DNA of 8,510 nt from ARK-14 sp002899805 (GCA_039793985.1 JBAMMC010000016.1:1-8510); one strand, 5' to 3'; positions 1 to 5,790 are shown, counted from the stretch's first letter. The notes: generated by a model not told the origin, from the letters alone. Numbers and translations are program-made.

Positions 1-98
1 CGTGCGGAAGAGGGGTTACGGAGGGTCTGCTTCTATATAGGCAAGAGTCCCCCAATCTCTAGATTAAGAACCTGCCCTCGCAGCCTAGGTCCGGAAAT
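1..98 (-). ncRNA. Possible structured RNA, 5' part only (runs off the window's left edge)
   Basis: This stretch is about 55% GC inside an AT-rich region, a known sign of structured RNA in AT-rich thermophiles. Read on the minus strand, 76 to 40 folds into a long hairpin: GGCAGG/CUUGCC at the base, then UUCUUAAUC/GAUUGGGGG closed by a UAGA loop. Several pairs are G-U on the minus strand and would be A-C mismatches on the plus strand, so the minus strand is favoured. A TATA-like box lies at 121-131, which would put a start near 98-100. The RNA would begin with CUAGGCUG and, after the hairpin, show CCCUCCGUAACC. This faintly recalls the CUAGGC...UGUAACC pattern of archaeal SRP RNA 5' domains, but the hairpin is too long and the match too short to name it. 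A competing plus-strand open frame covers the same bases. Confidence 0.3.
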
Positions 99-120
99 AG
101 TTATAGCCTTACAGAATAAA

Positions 121-131
121 ATTTTTAAAAG
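121..131 (-). promoter_or_regulatory. TATA-like box for the possible RNA at the left edge
   Basis: The minus strand reads CTTTTAAAAAT, a good archaeal TATA box, in the gap after the stop of the sugar-phosphate transferase gene. About 25 bases downstream the sequence changes abruptly from AT-rich to GC-rich near 92-98, as expected for the start of a stable RNA. AT-rich stretches are common here, so this is only supportive. Confidence 0.35.
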
Positions 132-186
132 TAGGTCATCTATCTTCTCACTCACGGAAGAGGGCCCCCTTAACCTCCCCATAAAG

Positions 187-1218
187 TTAAAATCTAAACA
201 AAAGAGCTATCGTAATAGAAAGAATACTGGTAAAGATAACAAGAAGATAAACCGTTATTACTACTTCTCTTTCGCATAATTCTTCTTTTAAAGTTAGCAT
301 GTGAACTAAGGTTATTGGAGCATTCTTTTTCGGGTTTGCTCTCAATGTATTATTTTCTCTATTAGGAATAGTCGGTCTCTCCTTAAGACTGTGATGTTCT
401 ATTATTCCCTTTATGCTAGCCAAGATAATGAAACCGTTTGTAATTATAGGCATAGCGGCGAGAACCAGGAAGAACTCGACTTTTCCCCAAATCGCTCCGA
501 GGGCAAGTATAGCTCCCCATGCTAAAGAGCCAGCATCACCATTAAATGTTTTTCCTGGATGAAAATTCCTTGGAAGATATCCAATCAGAGATAACACTGC
601 AGTTATGAGAAAAATAATTGATGGACCAAGATCATTTCCATAGAAAAGAGATGGAAATTTAGTGATATAGATTGTAAGCAACATAGCTATAGAAAGGATT
701 GCTGTGATTCCAGGCGCAATGCCTGTGAACGTATCTGACATATTTACAGCATTAGATGCAACTGCGAAAATTATGGGGAGAGCAATTGGATAGACTATTG
801 TCATTTTTAAAAATCCCAAAGTTGGGATGTAAATAGTTGGTATAAATTCACCTGATAGGGCCAGTGCTATTCCTGGAATTGCTGTAAGCAGAACCTTCTG
901 GATGCCACCTAACCTTCTAATATCATCGTAGAGCCCAACCGCGCCTGAAAAGAGAACAAGTGCTAAACCAAGAAAGATCTCCTTCTCATAAATGAATGGA
1001 GTACCATTCATTCTCGATAGAAGGACGAACATCAGTATAGATAAGCTCCATCCTAAGAGAAATCCAACACCTCCAGACTTCGGGAGAAACCTTCCTGGTT
1101 TTTTATGCATATCTTCTCCCAAAAGACCAGCTCTACTTTCAATTTTTTCGACAACAATAGTTGTGGTATAAGTGATTAAAGGAATAAGAGCTAGCATAAA
1201 GATATATAGATAATCCAA
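187..1218 (-). CDS. MraY/Alg7-family polyprenyl-phosphate sugar-1-phosphate transferase (AglH-like)
   Basis: The family moves a sugar-1-phosphate from a UDP-sugar to a polyprenyl (in archaea dolichyl) phosphate in the membrane; archaeal AglH starts the lipid-linked glycan for protein N-glycosylation. The 343 residues show about ten hydrophobic spans. Family motifs appear in order: H38-KKP with P46 and GG49-50 in the first cytoplasmic loop, the metal-binding DD at 98-99 (GLYDDIRRLGG), N156/N159/D162 (NAVNMSDTFTGIAPG), FNGDAGS at 226-231, and RPTIPN at 281-286. The usual DGxNGL is DTFTGI here, a mild deviation. The start is TTG; the ATG 7 bases upstream is out of frame. The stop of the preceding gene lies within AGTGATGG, whose GTGAT can serve as ribosome binding site, so the two genes are probably co-transcribed. 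Family assignment is firm; the exact sugar substrate is not visible. Confidence 0.85.
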   Translation of the reverse strand: MDYLYIFMLALIPLITYTTTIVVEKIESRAGLLGEDMHKKPGRFLPKSGGVGFLLGWSLSILMFVLLSRMNGTPFIYEKEIFLGLALVLFSGAVGLYDDIRRLGGIQKVLLTAIPGIALALSGEFIPTIYIPTLGFLKMTIVYPIALPIIFAVASNAVNMSDTFTGIAPGITAILSIAMLLTIYITKFPSLFYGNDLGPSIIFLITAVLSLIGYLPRNFHPGKTFNGDAGSLAWGAILALGAIWGKVEFFLVLAAMPIITNGFIILASIKGIIEHHSLKERPTIPNRENNTLRANPKKNAPITLVHMLTLKEELCEREVVITVYLLVIFTSILSITIALLFRF

Positions 1219-1224
1219 TTTCCA

Positions 1225-2112
1225 TCACTTTTTAAAGTTCTTCCAAGCTTCTTCGACAAGCTTCTTTGCAGGATTAAGACCTAGGAACTGAGCCCCCTTC
1301 CAGTTGGGAGAAGCATTTGCTTCGAGAACGAATCTCCCACCATCTGTGGATTCAGCTATATCAATTCCTCCGTAGAAAAGCCCCAGCGCTTCGGTAGTTG
1401 AAATGGCGATCTTCTCAAGTTCATTATCTAATTCAGCTTTTTCAGGGATTCCTCCTTGAGCTAGATTTGTCTTGAAGAATCCTGGTCTTGCCTTTCTATA
1501 ATAAGCAGCAAAAACCGCACCATTTATCACGAGTAATCTAATATCTCTTCCTTCTTTTTTCTCTATATATTCTTGGAGAAGGAGCGGTTGTCCCCAAGCA
1601 AGTAACTGCTTTAATATTGAGTAAGCGACATCTTCATTCTCAAGCATCATAACCCCCCTACCTAAGCTACCAATTATCGGCTTTACAACCGCCTTGCCTA
1701 GCTCGTTCACAATACTAAGAGCCCTCTGGAGGTCATTAGTTATGTAAGTCTTAGGAAACTTTATCGACCTTTTGCTGAGAATTGCTGGCAATATTGATTT
1801 GTCCCTAGCTAAAACAATTGAGGAGTAGCTATTAATTGTAAAACTACCAACCGTCTCAAACAACTTCACTACGTTAGTCATCCATGTGAATTGTTCAATT
1901 GAAGATGGAGAGCTCGTTCCTCTAACAAAAACTATATCCAAATCCAGCTTTTTTCCTCTTCGGTATATTTCGATCTCGTTTTCCCTATAAGAAACAGTCA
2001 CATCCTGCGGTCTCAAATAGATAACTTTTGCTCCGAGCTTCTTCGCTTCGTATATGATCTCTCTGCATGAGGGTGGTGGTGTAGCGCTCGGGTGCATAAC
2101 TGCTATTTTCAT
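1225..2112 (-). CDS. RimK-family ATP-grasp amino-acid ligase
   Basis: Members join an amino acid, usually glutamate, to a carboxyl group of a protein or cofactor with ATP (RimK on ribosomal protein S6, LysX on the LysW carrier, MptN and CofF on cofactors). The 295-residue protein from MKIAVMHP matches the family length. Visible motifs are the ATP-grasp lysine and glycine loop KPIIGSLGRG (144-153), RDIRLLVI (189-196), the RimK-type FKTNLAQGG (213-221), GGIDI (248-252) and the metal-binding EAN (264-266). The frame stays open to 2304, but those extra 64 codons are low-complexity and follow a TATA box, so the ATG at 2112 is the better start; the transcript would have a leader of about 10 bases. 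It lies downstream of rpl12 and ends in the ribosome binding site of the sugar-phosphate transferase gene. The substrate cannot be told from sequence. Confidence 0.82.
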   Translation of the reverse strand: MKIAVMHPSATPPPSCREIIYEAKKLGAKVIYLRPQDVTVSYRENEIEIYRRGKKLDLDIVFVRGTSSPSSIEQFTWMTNVVKLFETVGSFTINSYSSIVLARDKSILPAILSKRSIKFPKTYITNDLQRALSIVNELGKAVVKPIIGSLGRGVMMLENEDVAYSILKQLLAWGQPLLLQEYIEKKEGRDIRLLVINGAVFAAYYRKARPGFFKTNLAQGGIPEKAELDNELEKIAISTTEALGLFYGGIDIAESTDGGRFVLEANASPNWKGAQFLGLNPAKKLVEEAWKNFKK

Positions 2113-2141
2113 TGTGTACCACTGTTTCAATCTTTTCTGTA

Positions 2142-2153
2142 GGGATTTAAAAG
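2142..2153 (-). promoter_or_regulatory. TATA box for the ATP-grasp ligase gene
   Basis: The minus strand reads CTTTTAAATCCC, centred about 36 bases before the ATG at 2112. A start about 25 bases downstream would leave a leader of roughly 10 bases without a clear Shine-Dalgarno site, typical of a first gene in a Thermoproteota operon. It also argues against the upstream-extended reading frame. Confidence 0.5.
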
Positions 2154-2260
2154 AATGTTTATTTAAGGTGGCTTTTTGTCTATTTTCTGTGATATGTTCG
2201 TTTAACAAGATCGAAAAATACAATCGAAAGCATTTTTCTTTATCGGAAGTAACAAAATCC

Positions 2261-2283
2261 AAAAAATGTAAATCTGCTAAAAA
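2261..2283 (-). terminator. Oligo-T termination region after rpl12
   Basis: On the minus strand, 35-60 bases past the rpl12 stop there are two T-runs (five T at 2283-2279, six T at 2266-2261). Archaeal RNA polymerase ends transcripts at such U-runs without needing a hairpin. The next gene has its own promoter, which fits a transcript end here. Confidence 0.35.
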
Positions 2284-2316
2284 GTTCAAGTTTGACCTTA
2301 TCAATCCTTTCTACAT

Positions 2317-2475
2317 TTTTAGGGTCCAAAGAGAGCTCCGAGCCCACTAGAGAGCTCTTCTTCGCTTAACTCTTTCTTCTCCTCTTCTTCAGCCTTCTCC
2401 TCTTTCTTCTCTTCCTTTGGTTTTTGCTCAGCAGCAGGCTGAGTTGCTGGTGCAGCAGCCACAGCCACTGGAGCT
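2317..2475. repeat. 159-base exact repeat, copy 1 (rpl12 tail)
   Basis: This segment is identical to 2777-2935, an offset of 460 bases. It codes for the last 51-52 residues of L12, the stop codon and two following bases. Archaeal L10 and L12 share a homologous tail, but exact identity at every third codon position points to recent copying between the genes. Confidence 0.97.
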
Positions 2476-2651
2476 GCGACAGCCGATTTCAGTACTTCAT
2501 CTATATTAATCTGTTGGAGTGCAGCTACAAGCGCTTTGACCCTCACTTCATCAACCTGTATCCCTGCTGACTCAAGTACTTTTTTCAAATTCTCTTCGCT
2601 TATCTCTTTCTTGGCACCATGCAACATTAGAGACGCGTATATATATTCTAT
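2319..2651 (-). CDS. rpl12: Ribosomal stalk protein L12 (P1), apparent AUA start
   Basis: L12/P1 dimers bind the L10 tail and recruit and activate translation GTPases. The first ATG (2627) gives 102 residues beginning MLHGAKKE, which misses the start of the N-terminal dimerization helix. Reading upstream in frame gives I-EYIYASL-MLH, matching the conserved archaeal MEYIYASLLLH. The codon in the Met position is ATA at 2651-2649, with a strong GAGGTGA site six bases before it; the in-frame stop TGA at 2660 leaves only GTT, ACG and ATA as alternatives. I therefore call 110 residues starting at AUA. The layout is N-terminal dimerization/L10-binding domain (1-60), Ala/Pro-rich hinge, Lys/Glu-rich stretch, and the factor-binding tail SSGLGALFGP. 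From 2475 to the stop the DNA is identical to the rpl10 tail. The gene has its own TATA box. Identity is certain; the start codon is inferred. Confidence 0.93.
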   Translation of the reverse strand: MEYIYASLMLHGAKKEISEENLKKVLESAGIQVDEVRVKALVAALQQINIDEVLKSAVAAPVAVAAAPATQPAAEQKPKEEKKEEKAEEEEKKELSEEELSSGLGALFGP

Positions 2652-2657
2652 CGTAAC

Positions 2658-2664
2658 TCACCTC
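2658..2664 (-). promoter_or_regulatory. Ribosome binding site that fixes the rpl12 start
   Basis: The minus strand reads GAGGTGA, a near-full match to the archaeal anti-Shine-Dalgarno. Six bases (GTTACG) separate it from ATA at 2651. The first ATG at 2627 is about 30 bases away, too far to be served by this site. Confidence 0.75.
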
Positions 2665-2700
2665 ACGAATTGTTTCAAGCGTTTAAGTTTTTTCTTCAAG

Positions 2701-2710
2701 CATTTTTATA
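2701..2710 (-). promoter_or_regulatory. TATA box for rpl12
   Basis: The minus strand reads TATAAAAATG in the 127-base gap between rpl10 and rpl12. A start about 25 bases downstream, near 2678, leaves a leader of about 27 bases that contains the GAGGTGA site. Separate transcription would let the cell make more L12 than the other stalk proteins, as the ribosome needs several copies of L12 per L10. Confidence 0.5.
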
Positions 2711-2776
2711 GATTTCCCAGGTTCTTAACCTTTGGGTTTTTAGATCCATTATAAGTTAAAAATTTGTAGGGAATGA

Positions 2777-2935
2777 TTTTAGGGTCCAAAGAGAGCTCCG
2801 AGCCCACTAGAGAGCTCTTCTTCGCTTAACTCTTTCTTCTCCTCTTCTTCAGCCTTCTCCTCTTTCTTCTCTTCCTTTGGTTTTTGCTCAGCAGCAGGCT
2901 GAGTTGCTGGTGCAGCAGCCACAGCCACTGGAGCT
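2777..2935. repeat. 159-base exact repeat, copy 2 (rpl10 tail)
   Basis: This is the second copy, in the same orientation as 2317-2475, covering the L10 hinge, Lys/Glu-rich tail and stop codon. Identity stops sharply at both ends: before 2777 (upstream bases differ) and after 2935 (GAGCT then diverges). That is the pattern of a conversion tract rather than slow shared selection. Confidence 0.97.
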
Positions 2936-3834
2936 ACCGCTTCTATTCCAAGTTCTTTTGCCTTTTCACCCATAGCGAGTACAATCGCGTTTGCTCTCTT
3001 GAGCGCAGCAGATATTATTGCTTCAGCAGTTTCAGGAGTCACAAAGGCAGTCTCCGTAGCAACAGCGAGAGCCTTTCTAAAAGCTTTGGCAATAGATAGT
3101 TTCAGGACATCAGGTTCTGGATATGCTATCTCAGAGGCAAATCCAATCGCCATGGAGAACGCTTGGGCCAGCTGTACTGCATATTGCTCAACATCGATCT
3201 TCAGTTGTTGTGCTCCTAATATTACTCCATTGTCTAAAGCAAATTCAATAGATATACCTTCTTCTGCGGGATAAATGCCAAGCCTTTGTAACATTGATGC
3301 CAAGTCTTCGGTGATAACATCACCTGGTTTTGCTAATACTGTTCTCTTCGCTATCCAGATTGTACCACCTTGGACCTTTGTTGGTATCCTAAGCTTTCCA
3401 AAAGCGCTCAGAAGTGGACCAGGAGGAAGTTTTGTATCCATTGGTTCGACAGCAATCTCCTTTTCTACTTTCATTCCAGCCTTAGCTGGAGCTGGTAATT
3501 TTATTTTAGTAACTTGAGAATATAGAATGAAAGGGTTAAGTTTAGAGAAAATGAAAATTTTCTGCCCCTTTATCTTACTCTCTAAATCCTCTGCCCCTTT
3601 GATTCCTGCCAGCTTAGCTGCTAGAACCAGCAAATTGTTCTTAGTACTCTTTATTACAATACTGTCTCCATATTTCTTTTTCAAGAAATACTTTACCTTC
3701 TGTAGTAAAGTAGCAGAGAGGGAACTCGCATCTATAACGGCAAGAACTGGGTATTCCTTGAAGAGTCTTTCCAACTCCTCTACTTCTTCTTTTTTATTTC
3801 TGGGGATTTCCCTCTTTTTCTGAACTAACCTCAT
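2779..3834 (-). CDS. rpl10: Ribosomal stalk base protein L10 (P0)
   Basis: L10/P0 anchors the stalk to 23S rRNA beside L11 and carries L12 dimers on its C-terminal helices. From the ATG at 3834 it has 351 residues, normal for archaeal P0: an rRNA-binding domain (about 1-105), the archaeal/eukaryotic insertion domain (about 107-180, with LPPGPLLSAFGK), the L12-binding helices (about 215-295, with an Ala-rich run), then the flexible Lys/Glu tail ending SSGLGALFGP. A TTG two codons upstream touches the Shine-Dalgarno, so the ATG six bases beyond GAGGTGAT is preferred. The stop of rpl1 lies inside that binding site, so translation of the two is probably coupled. The tail DNA is an exact copy of the rpl12 tail. 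Confidence 0.96.
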   Translation of the reverse strand: MRLVQKKREIPRNKKEEVEELERLFKEYPVLAVIDASSLSATLLQKVKYFLKKKYGDSIVIKSTKNNLLVLAAKLAGIKGAEDLESKIKGQKIFIFSKLNPFILYSQVTKIKLPAPAKAGMKVEKEIAVEPMDTKLPPGPLLSAFGKLRIPTKVQGGTIWIAKRTVLAKPGDVITEDLASMLQRLGIYPAEEGISIEFALDNGVILGAQQLKIDVEQYAVQLAQAFSMAIGFASEIAYPEPDVLKLSIAKAFRKALAVATETAFVTPETAEAIISAALKRANAIVLAMGEKAKELGIEAVAPVAVAAAPATQPAAEQKPKEEKKEEKAEEEEKKELSEEELSSGLGALFGP

Positions 3835-3840
3835 TCCCAA

Positions 3841-3848
3841 ATCACCTC
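3841..3848 (-). promoter_or_regulatory. Ribosome binding site of rpl10 containing the rpl1 stop
   Basis: The minus strand reads GAGGTGAT, in which TGA is the stop of rpl1. Six bases follow before the ATG at 3834. The site decides against the TTG at 3840, which directly abuts it. Confidence 0.8.
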
Positions 3849-4501
3849 AGAACAACCTTTACCGGTTTGCTCATTGTCTTCTTTAGATATATGGCTGATA
3901 TATTGGAAAGCCCCTTCAACTTGTTCTCTATAACGCTAAGAACAGCTAAAGCATTTTCTCTCAATTCTTCTGGCTTATTCGCTTCACTCCCAATCCTTAC
4001 CTGTATCTGGGGCTGGTCCTTTATTCTTACAATGGCGAGCCTTTTATACCTATCTAAAAGGGATGCAAGATCTACTCTGGAAGGAAGAGGGAGAGGAGCT
4101 TTACCTCTCGGTCCCAATACGGGACCAAGTACTCTTCCCGTTATGGACATGAGATCCGTTTGAACTAAAACGACATCGCAGTTCTTAGCAAGTTTCTTTG
4201 CTTTCTTTTTGTCTTTGCTCAACTCATCCATCATCTGTTTGTCTATAACATTCTTGACTCCGAGATTTCTTGCTTGCATGGCGAGGTCTCCATCTGCTAC
4301 GATACAAATCTCAGGATCCTTTTTCGGGGAATATGGCAAGAATACCTGCTCCCTTATTTTAAACTCAGGCTTCTTCGGATCTATATCTTTAAAAACAATG
4401 ATCATCTCTACACTCTGATTGAAATTCCTTTTTTCGCCCTTTTCCAGCAACTCCCTAATGGCTTCATCGAGCTTTGAGGAAAGTGCTACTACTTGCGACA
4501 T
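3842..4501 (-). CDS. rpl1: Ribosomal protein L1
   Basis: L1 binds 23S rRNA and forms the mobile stalk that helps move deacylated tRNA out of the E site; in archaea and bacteria it also represses translation of its own mRNA. The 219 residues from ATG 4501 are of typical archaeal length. RNA-binding features are visible: RNFNQSVEM at 25-33, the domain II core, the return segment LGPVLGPRGKAPLP (125-138), and a C-terminal basic strand (KTMSKPVKVVLR). Three possible starts lie close together (GTG 4510, ATG 4507, ATG 4501). The last is preferred because GGTGAT lies just ahead of it and MSQVVALSSKLDEAI fits the family start. A leader hairpin overlapping that site suggests translational control. Confidence 0.95.
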   Translation of the reverse strand: MSQVVALSSKLDEAIRELLEKGEKRNFNQSVEMIIVFKDIDPKKPEFKIREQVFLPYSPKKDPEICIVADGDLAMQARNLGVKNVIDKQMMDELSKDKKKAKKLAKNCDVVLVQTDLMSITGRVLGPVLGPRGKAPLPLPSRVDLASLLDRYKRLAIVRIKDQPQIQVRIGSEANKPEELRENALAVLSVIENKLKGLSNISAIYLKKTMSKPVKVVLR

Positions 4502-4508
4502 CCTCATC

Positions 4509-4538
4509 ACCGAAACTTCTAGTTCATTCCATATCGGT
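4509..4538 (-). promoter_or_regulatory. Leader hairpin over the rpl1 ribosome binding site
   Basis: In the 59-base gap between rpl11 and rpl1 the minus-strand RNA can form a perfect five-pair stem ACCGA/UCGGU (4538-4534 with 4513-4509). Above it come a nine-base one-sided internal loop (UAUGGAAUG, 4533-4525) and a four-pair stem AACU/AGUU closed by AGA. The UCGGU strand includes the GGU of the GGUGAU Shine-Dalgarno. Two short helices with an asymmetric loop is the general shape of L1-binding sites, so self-repression by L1 is plausible. The fold is read by eye; L1 binding is inferred. Confidence 0.4.
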
Positions 4539-4560
4539 AATATCAGTTAAAAAACTCTGC

Positions 4561-5067
4561 TTATGCCTTTTCATATTCTTCATTATATTTATCGAGTACT
4601 TCATTGTAAGCTCCACTCTCAAGCTCCTTCACTACTTCCTTAGGATCTTTTCCATTAACTGTAAGACCAATGCTTTTAGCAGTTCCCAACAGGGTTTTTA
4701 CAGCATTTTTCAATGTTTTTGCTTTAAGCTCATCCTTAAGAGCTATTGCTACTTCGGCAAGTGCTTCAATACCTATATCTCCTACTTTCTTATGAGCTGG
4801 GTCTCCACTGGGCTCCTTGGCTCCAGCTTTCCATAGTAGGATATCTGAAACTGGGGGCGGCAAAACTTCAACAATGTAATCTCTACTCTTTGGATAAACG
4901 TATATTCTCACTTTCACTTCTTTTCCTTTGAGCTTGGATAGCTTTAGATTTAGATCCTTCAGCAATTCCTCCGGTGCTAATCCATATGATTTTACCTCTT
5001 TTATATCATCTTCAGATATTTCTCCACTCGATACGGTTAGATTGAATATCTTTACCTCATCACTCAT
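4561..5067 (-). CDS. rpl11: Ribosomal protein L11 with an altered N-terminal domain
   Basis: L11 sits at the base of the stalk with L10 on the GTPase-associated rRNA and contacts elongation factors through its N-terminal domain. The C-terminal RNA-binding half is clear: EPSGDPAHKKVG at 85-96 and GTAKSIGLTVNGKDP at 128-142, close to Sulfolobus L11. The N-terminal half has the right length (KIFNLTV at 6-12, KLKGKEVKVRIYV at 46-58) but lacks the Gly/Pro-rich PGPPLGP loop of nearly all L11 proteins; residues 14-29 instead read SGEISEDDIKEVKSYG. No frame nearby restores the loop, so this is not a simple frameshift. Start ATG 5067 follows GGGGAG, and only two bases separate it from the spt5 stop. 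Confidence 0.93.
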   Translation of the reverse strand: MSDEVKIFNLTVSSGEISEDDIKEVKSYGLAPEELLKDLNLKLSKLKGKEVKVRIYVYPKSRDYIVEVLPPPVSDILLWKAGAKEPSGDPAHKKVGDIGIEALAEVAIALKDELKAKTLKNAVKTLLGTAKSIGLTVNGKDPKEVVKELESGAYNEVLDKYNEEYEKA

Positions 5068-5069
5068 GT

Positions 5070-5546
5070 TTAACTCCCCTTCTTAATAGGCTTCACGTAA
5101 TCCCCACTGACCGTAACTTTGAGAGGGTAAGCAGATTCCAATATATTGAGGACCAGTTCTCTCCGTTCTTTATCGACCTGTATAACTTGAGCTTTGATTC
5201 CCTGGAAGGGCCCAGCTATAACTTCTACCATATCTCCAGGGTTGAGTCCTTCTATAACTTCTTTTGGTTTTATAATTCTCTCAACGTCTTCTAAGCTCAT
5301 AGTTCCTTGAACTCTCCTCCTTATGTTCGGTAGATCTCTGACCGCGAGATCCACAACACTGCTTTTCGGAGACTCCAATATTAGGTATCCTTTTAGCTCC
5401 GGATGGACTATGATTGAGTAAACATCCAGAGCTTGCGTCTTCACTTTCCTTTCAACTAGAGCAGCTACATTCTGTTCCTGTCTGGCAGTAGTTTTCACGA
5501 GGAAAAATAGGCTTTTTGGCTTCTCTCTATATTCTTCTCCGCTCAT
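5070..5546 (-). CDS. spt5: Transcription elongation factor Spt5 (NusG homologue)
   Basis: Spt5 binds the RNA polymerase clamp, with Spt4 in archaea, and keeps the elongating enzyme processive. The 158 residues carry the NGN domain (about 12-93, SLFFLVKTTARQEQNVAALV then KGYLILES) and one KOW domain (about 102-154, GDMVEVIAGPFQGIKAQVIQ), the standard archaeal layout. It starts at ATG 5546, five bases after the secE stop, and ends two bases before rpl11. The secE-spt5-rpl11 order is widely conserved, so it is surely in the same transcript. Confidence 0.96.
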   Translation of the reverse strand: MSGEEYREKPKSLFFLVKTTARQEQNVAALVERKVKTQALDVYSIIVHPELKGYLILESPKSSVVDLAVRDLPNIRRRVQGTMSLEDVERIIKPKEVIEGLNPGDMVEVIAGPFQGIKAQVIQVDKERRELVLNILESAYPLKVTVSGDYVKPIKKGS

Positions 5547-5551
5547 TTTCC

Positions 5552-5767
5552 TTATCCACCTCTTATAGCAGGAAACACCACTGTTACTAATATATGAATC
5601 ACATACGCTATGGAACCTACCAAGGTAAATCCCAACAGGTTTAGTTTCAGCAATAGCTTGAATTCTTCTGTGTCAGGTTTTCTCGAGAGCTTGAGTATCC
5701 TCCTCCACATTGATAGCATTTCCTTCAGTTTTCCGCTGAGCCCTTCTTCATTACTCATCTCAATCAT
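5552..5767 (-). CDS. secE: Preprotein translocase subunit SecE (Sec61 gamma)
   Basis: SecE is the essential clamp subunit of the SecYE translocon that exports and inserts proteins. The 71 residues have an amphipathic N-terminal helix (about 10-28), the conserved RKPDTEEF (29-36) and one transmembrane span (about 42-65). Two starts are possible: ATG 5767, which suits a nearly leaderless mRNA given the TATA box at 5791-5802, and ATG 5758 (MSNEEGL, 68 residues), which has AGGATGAT at good spacing before it. It is the first gene of the cluster, just downstream of tRNA-Glu. Identity is firm; the start is uncertain by three codons. Confidence 0.92.
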   Translation of the reverse strand: MIEMSNEEGLSGKLKEMLSMWRRILKLSRKPDTEEFKLLLKLNLLGFTLVGSIAYVIHILVTVVFPAIRGG

Positions 5768-5790
5768 CCTGCTGTAATGTTGAAACCCGC

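Noticed and set aside
5..164. Direct repeat CGGAAGAGGG at 5-14 and 155-164
   Set aside because: Ten bases only, with no third copy and no repeat structure around it; too little to call a repeat element.
33..182. 49-codon minus-strand frame starting ATG at 182, just after the transferase stop
   Set aside because: No ribosome binding site and no recognisable pattern; it runs through the TATA-like box and into the hairpin, so RNA structure explains the region better.
2113..2304. N-terminal 64-codon extension of the ATP-grasp ligase
   Set aside because: It does not resemble the family, lies upstream of the MKIAVMHP start that matches RimK-type proteins, and overlaps a TATA box and the rpl12 terminator region.
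2054..2350. Plus-strand frame antisense to the ligase start and rpl12 end
   Set aside because: Shadow of the minus-strand genes, with no binding site, promoter or family resemblance.
2884..4477. Several plus-strand frames opposite rpl10 and rpl1
   Set aside because: Antisense shadows of strongly supported ribosomal protein genes; translations are Ser/Leu-rich and unlike known proteins.
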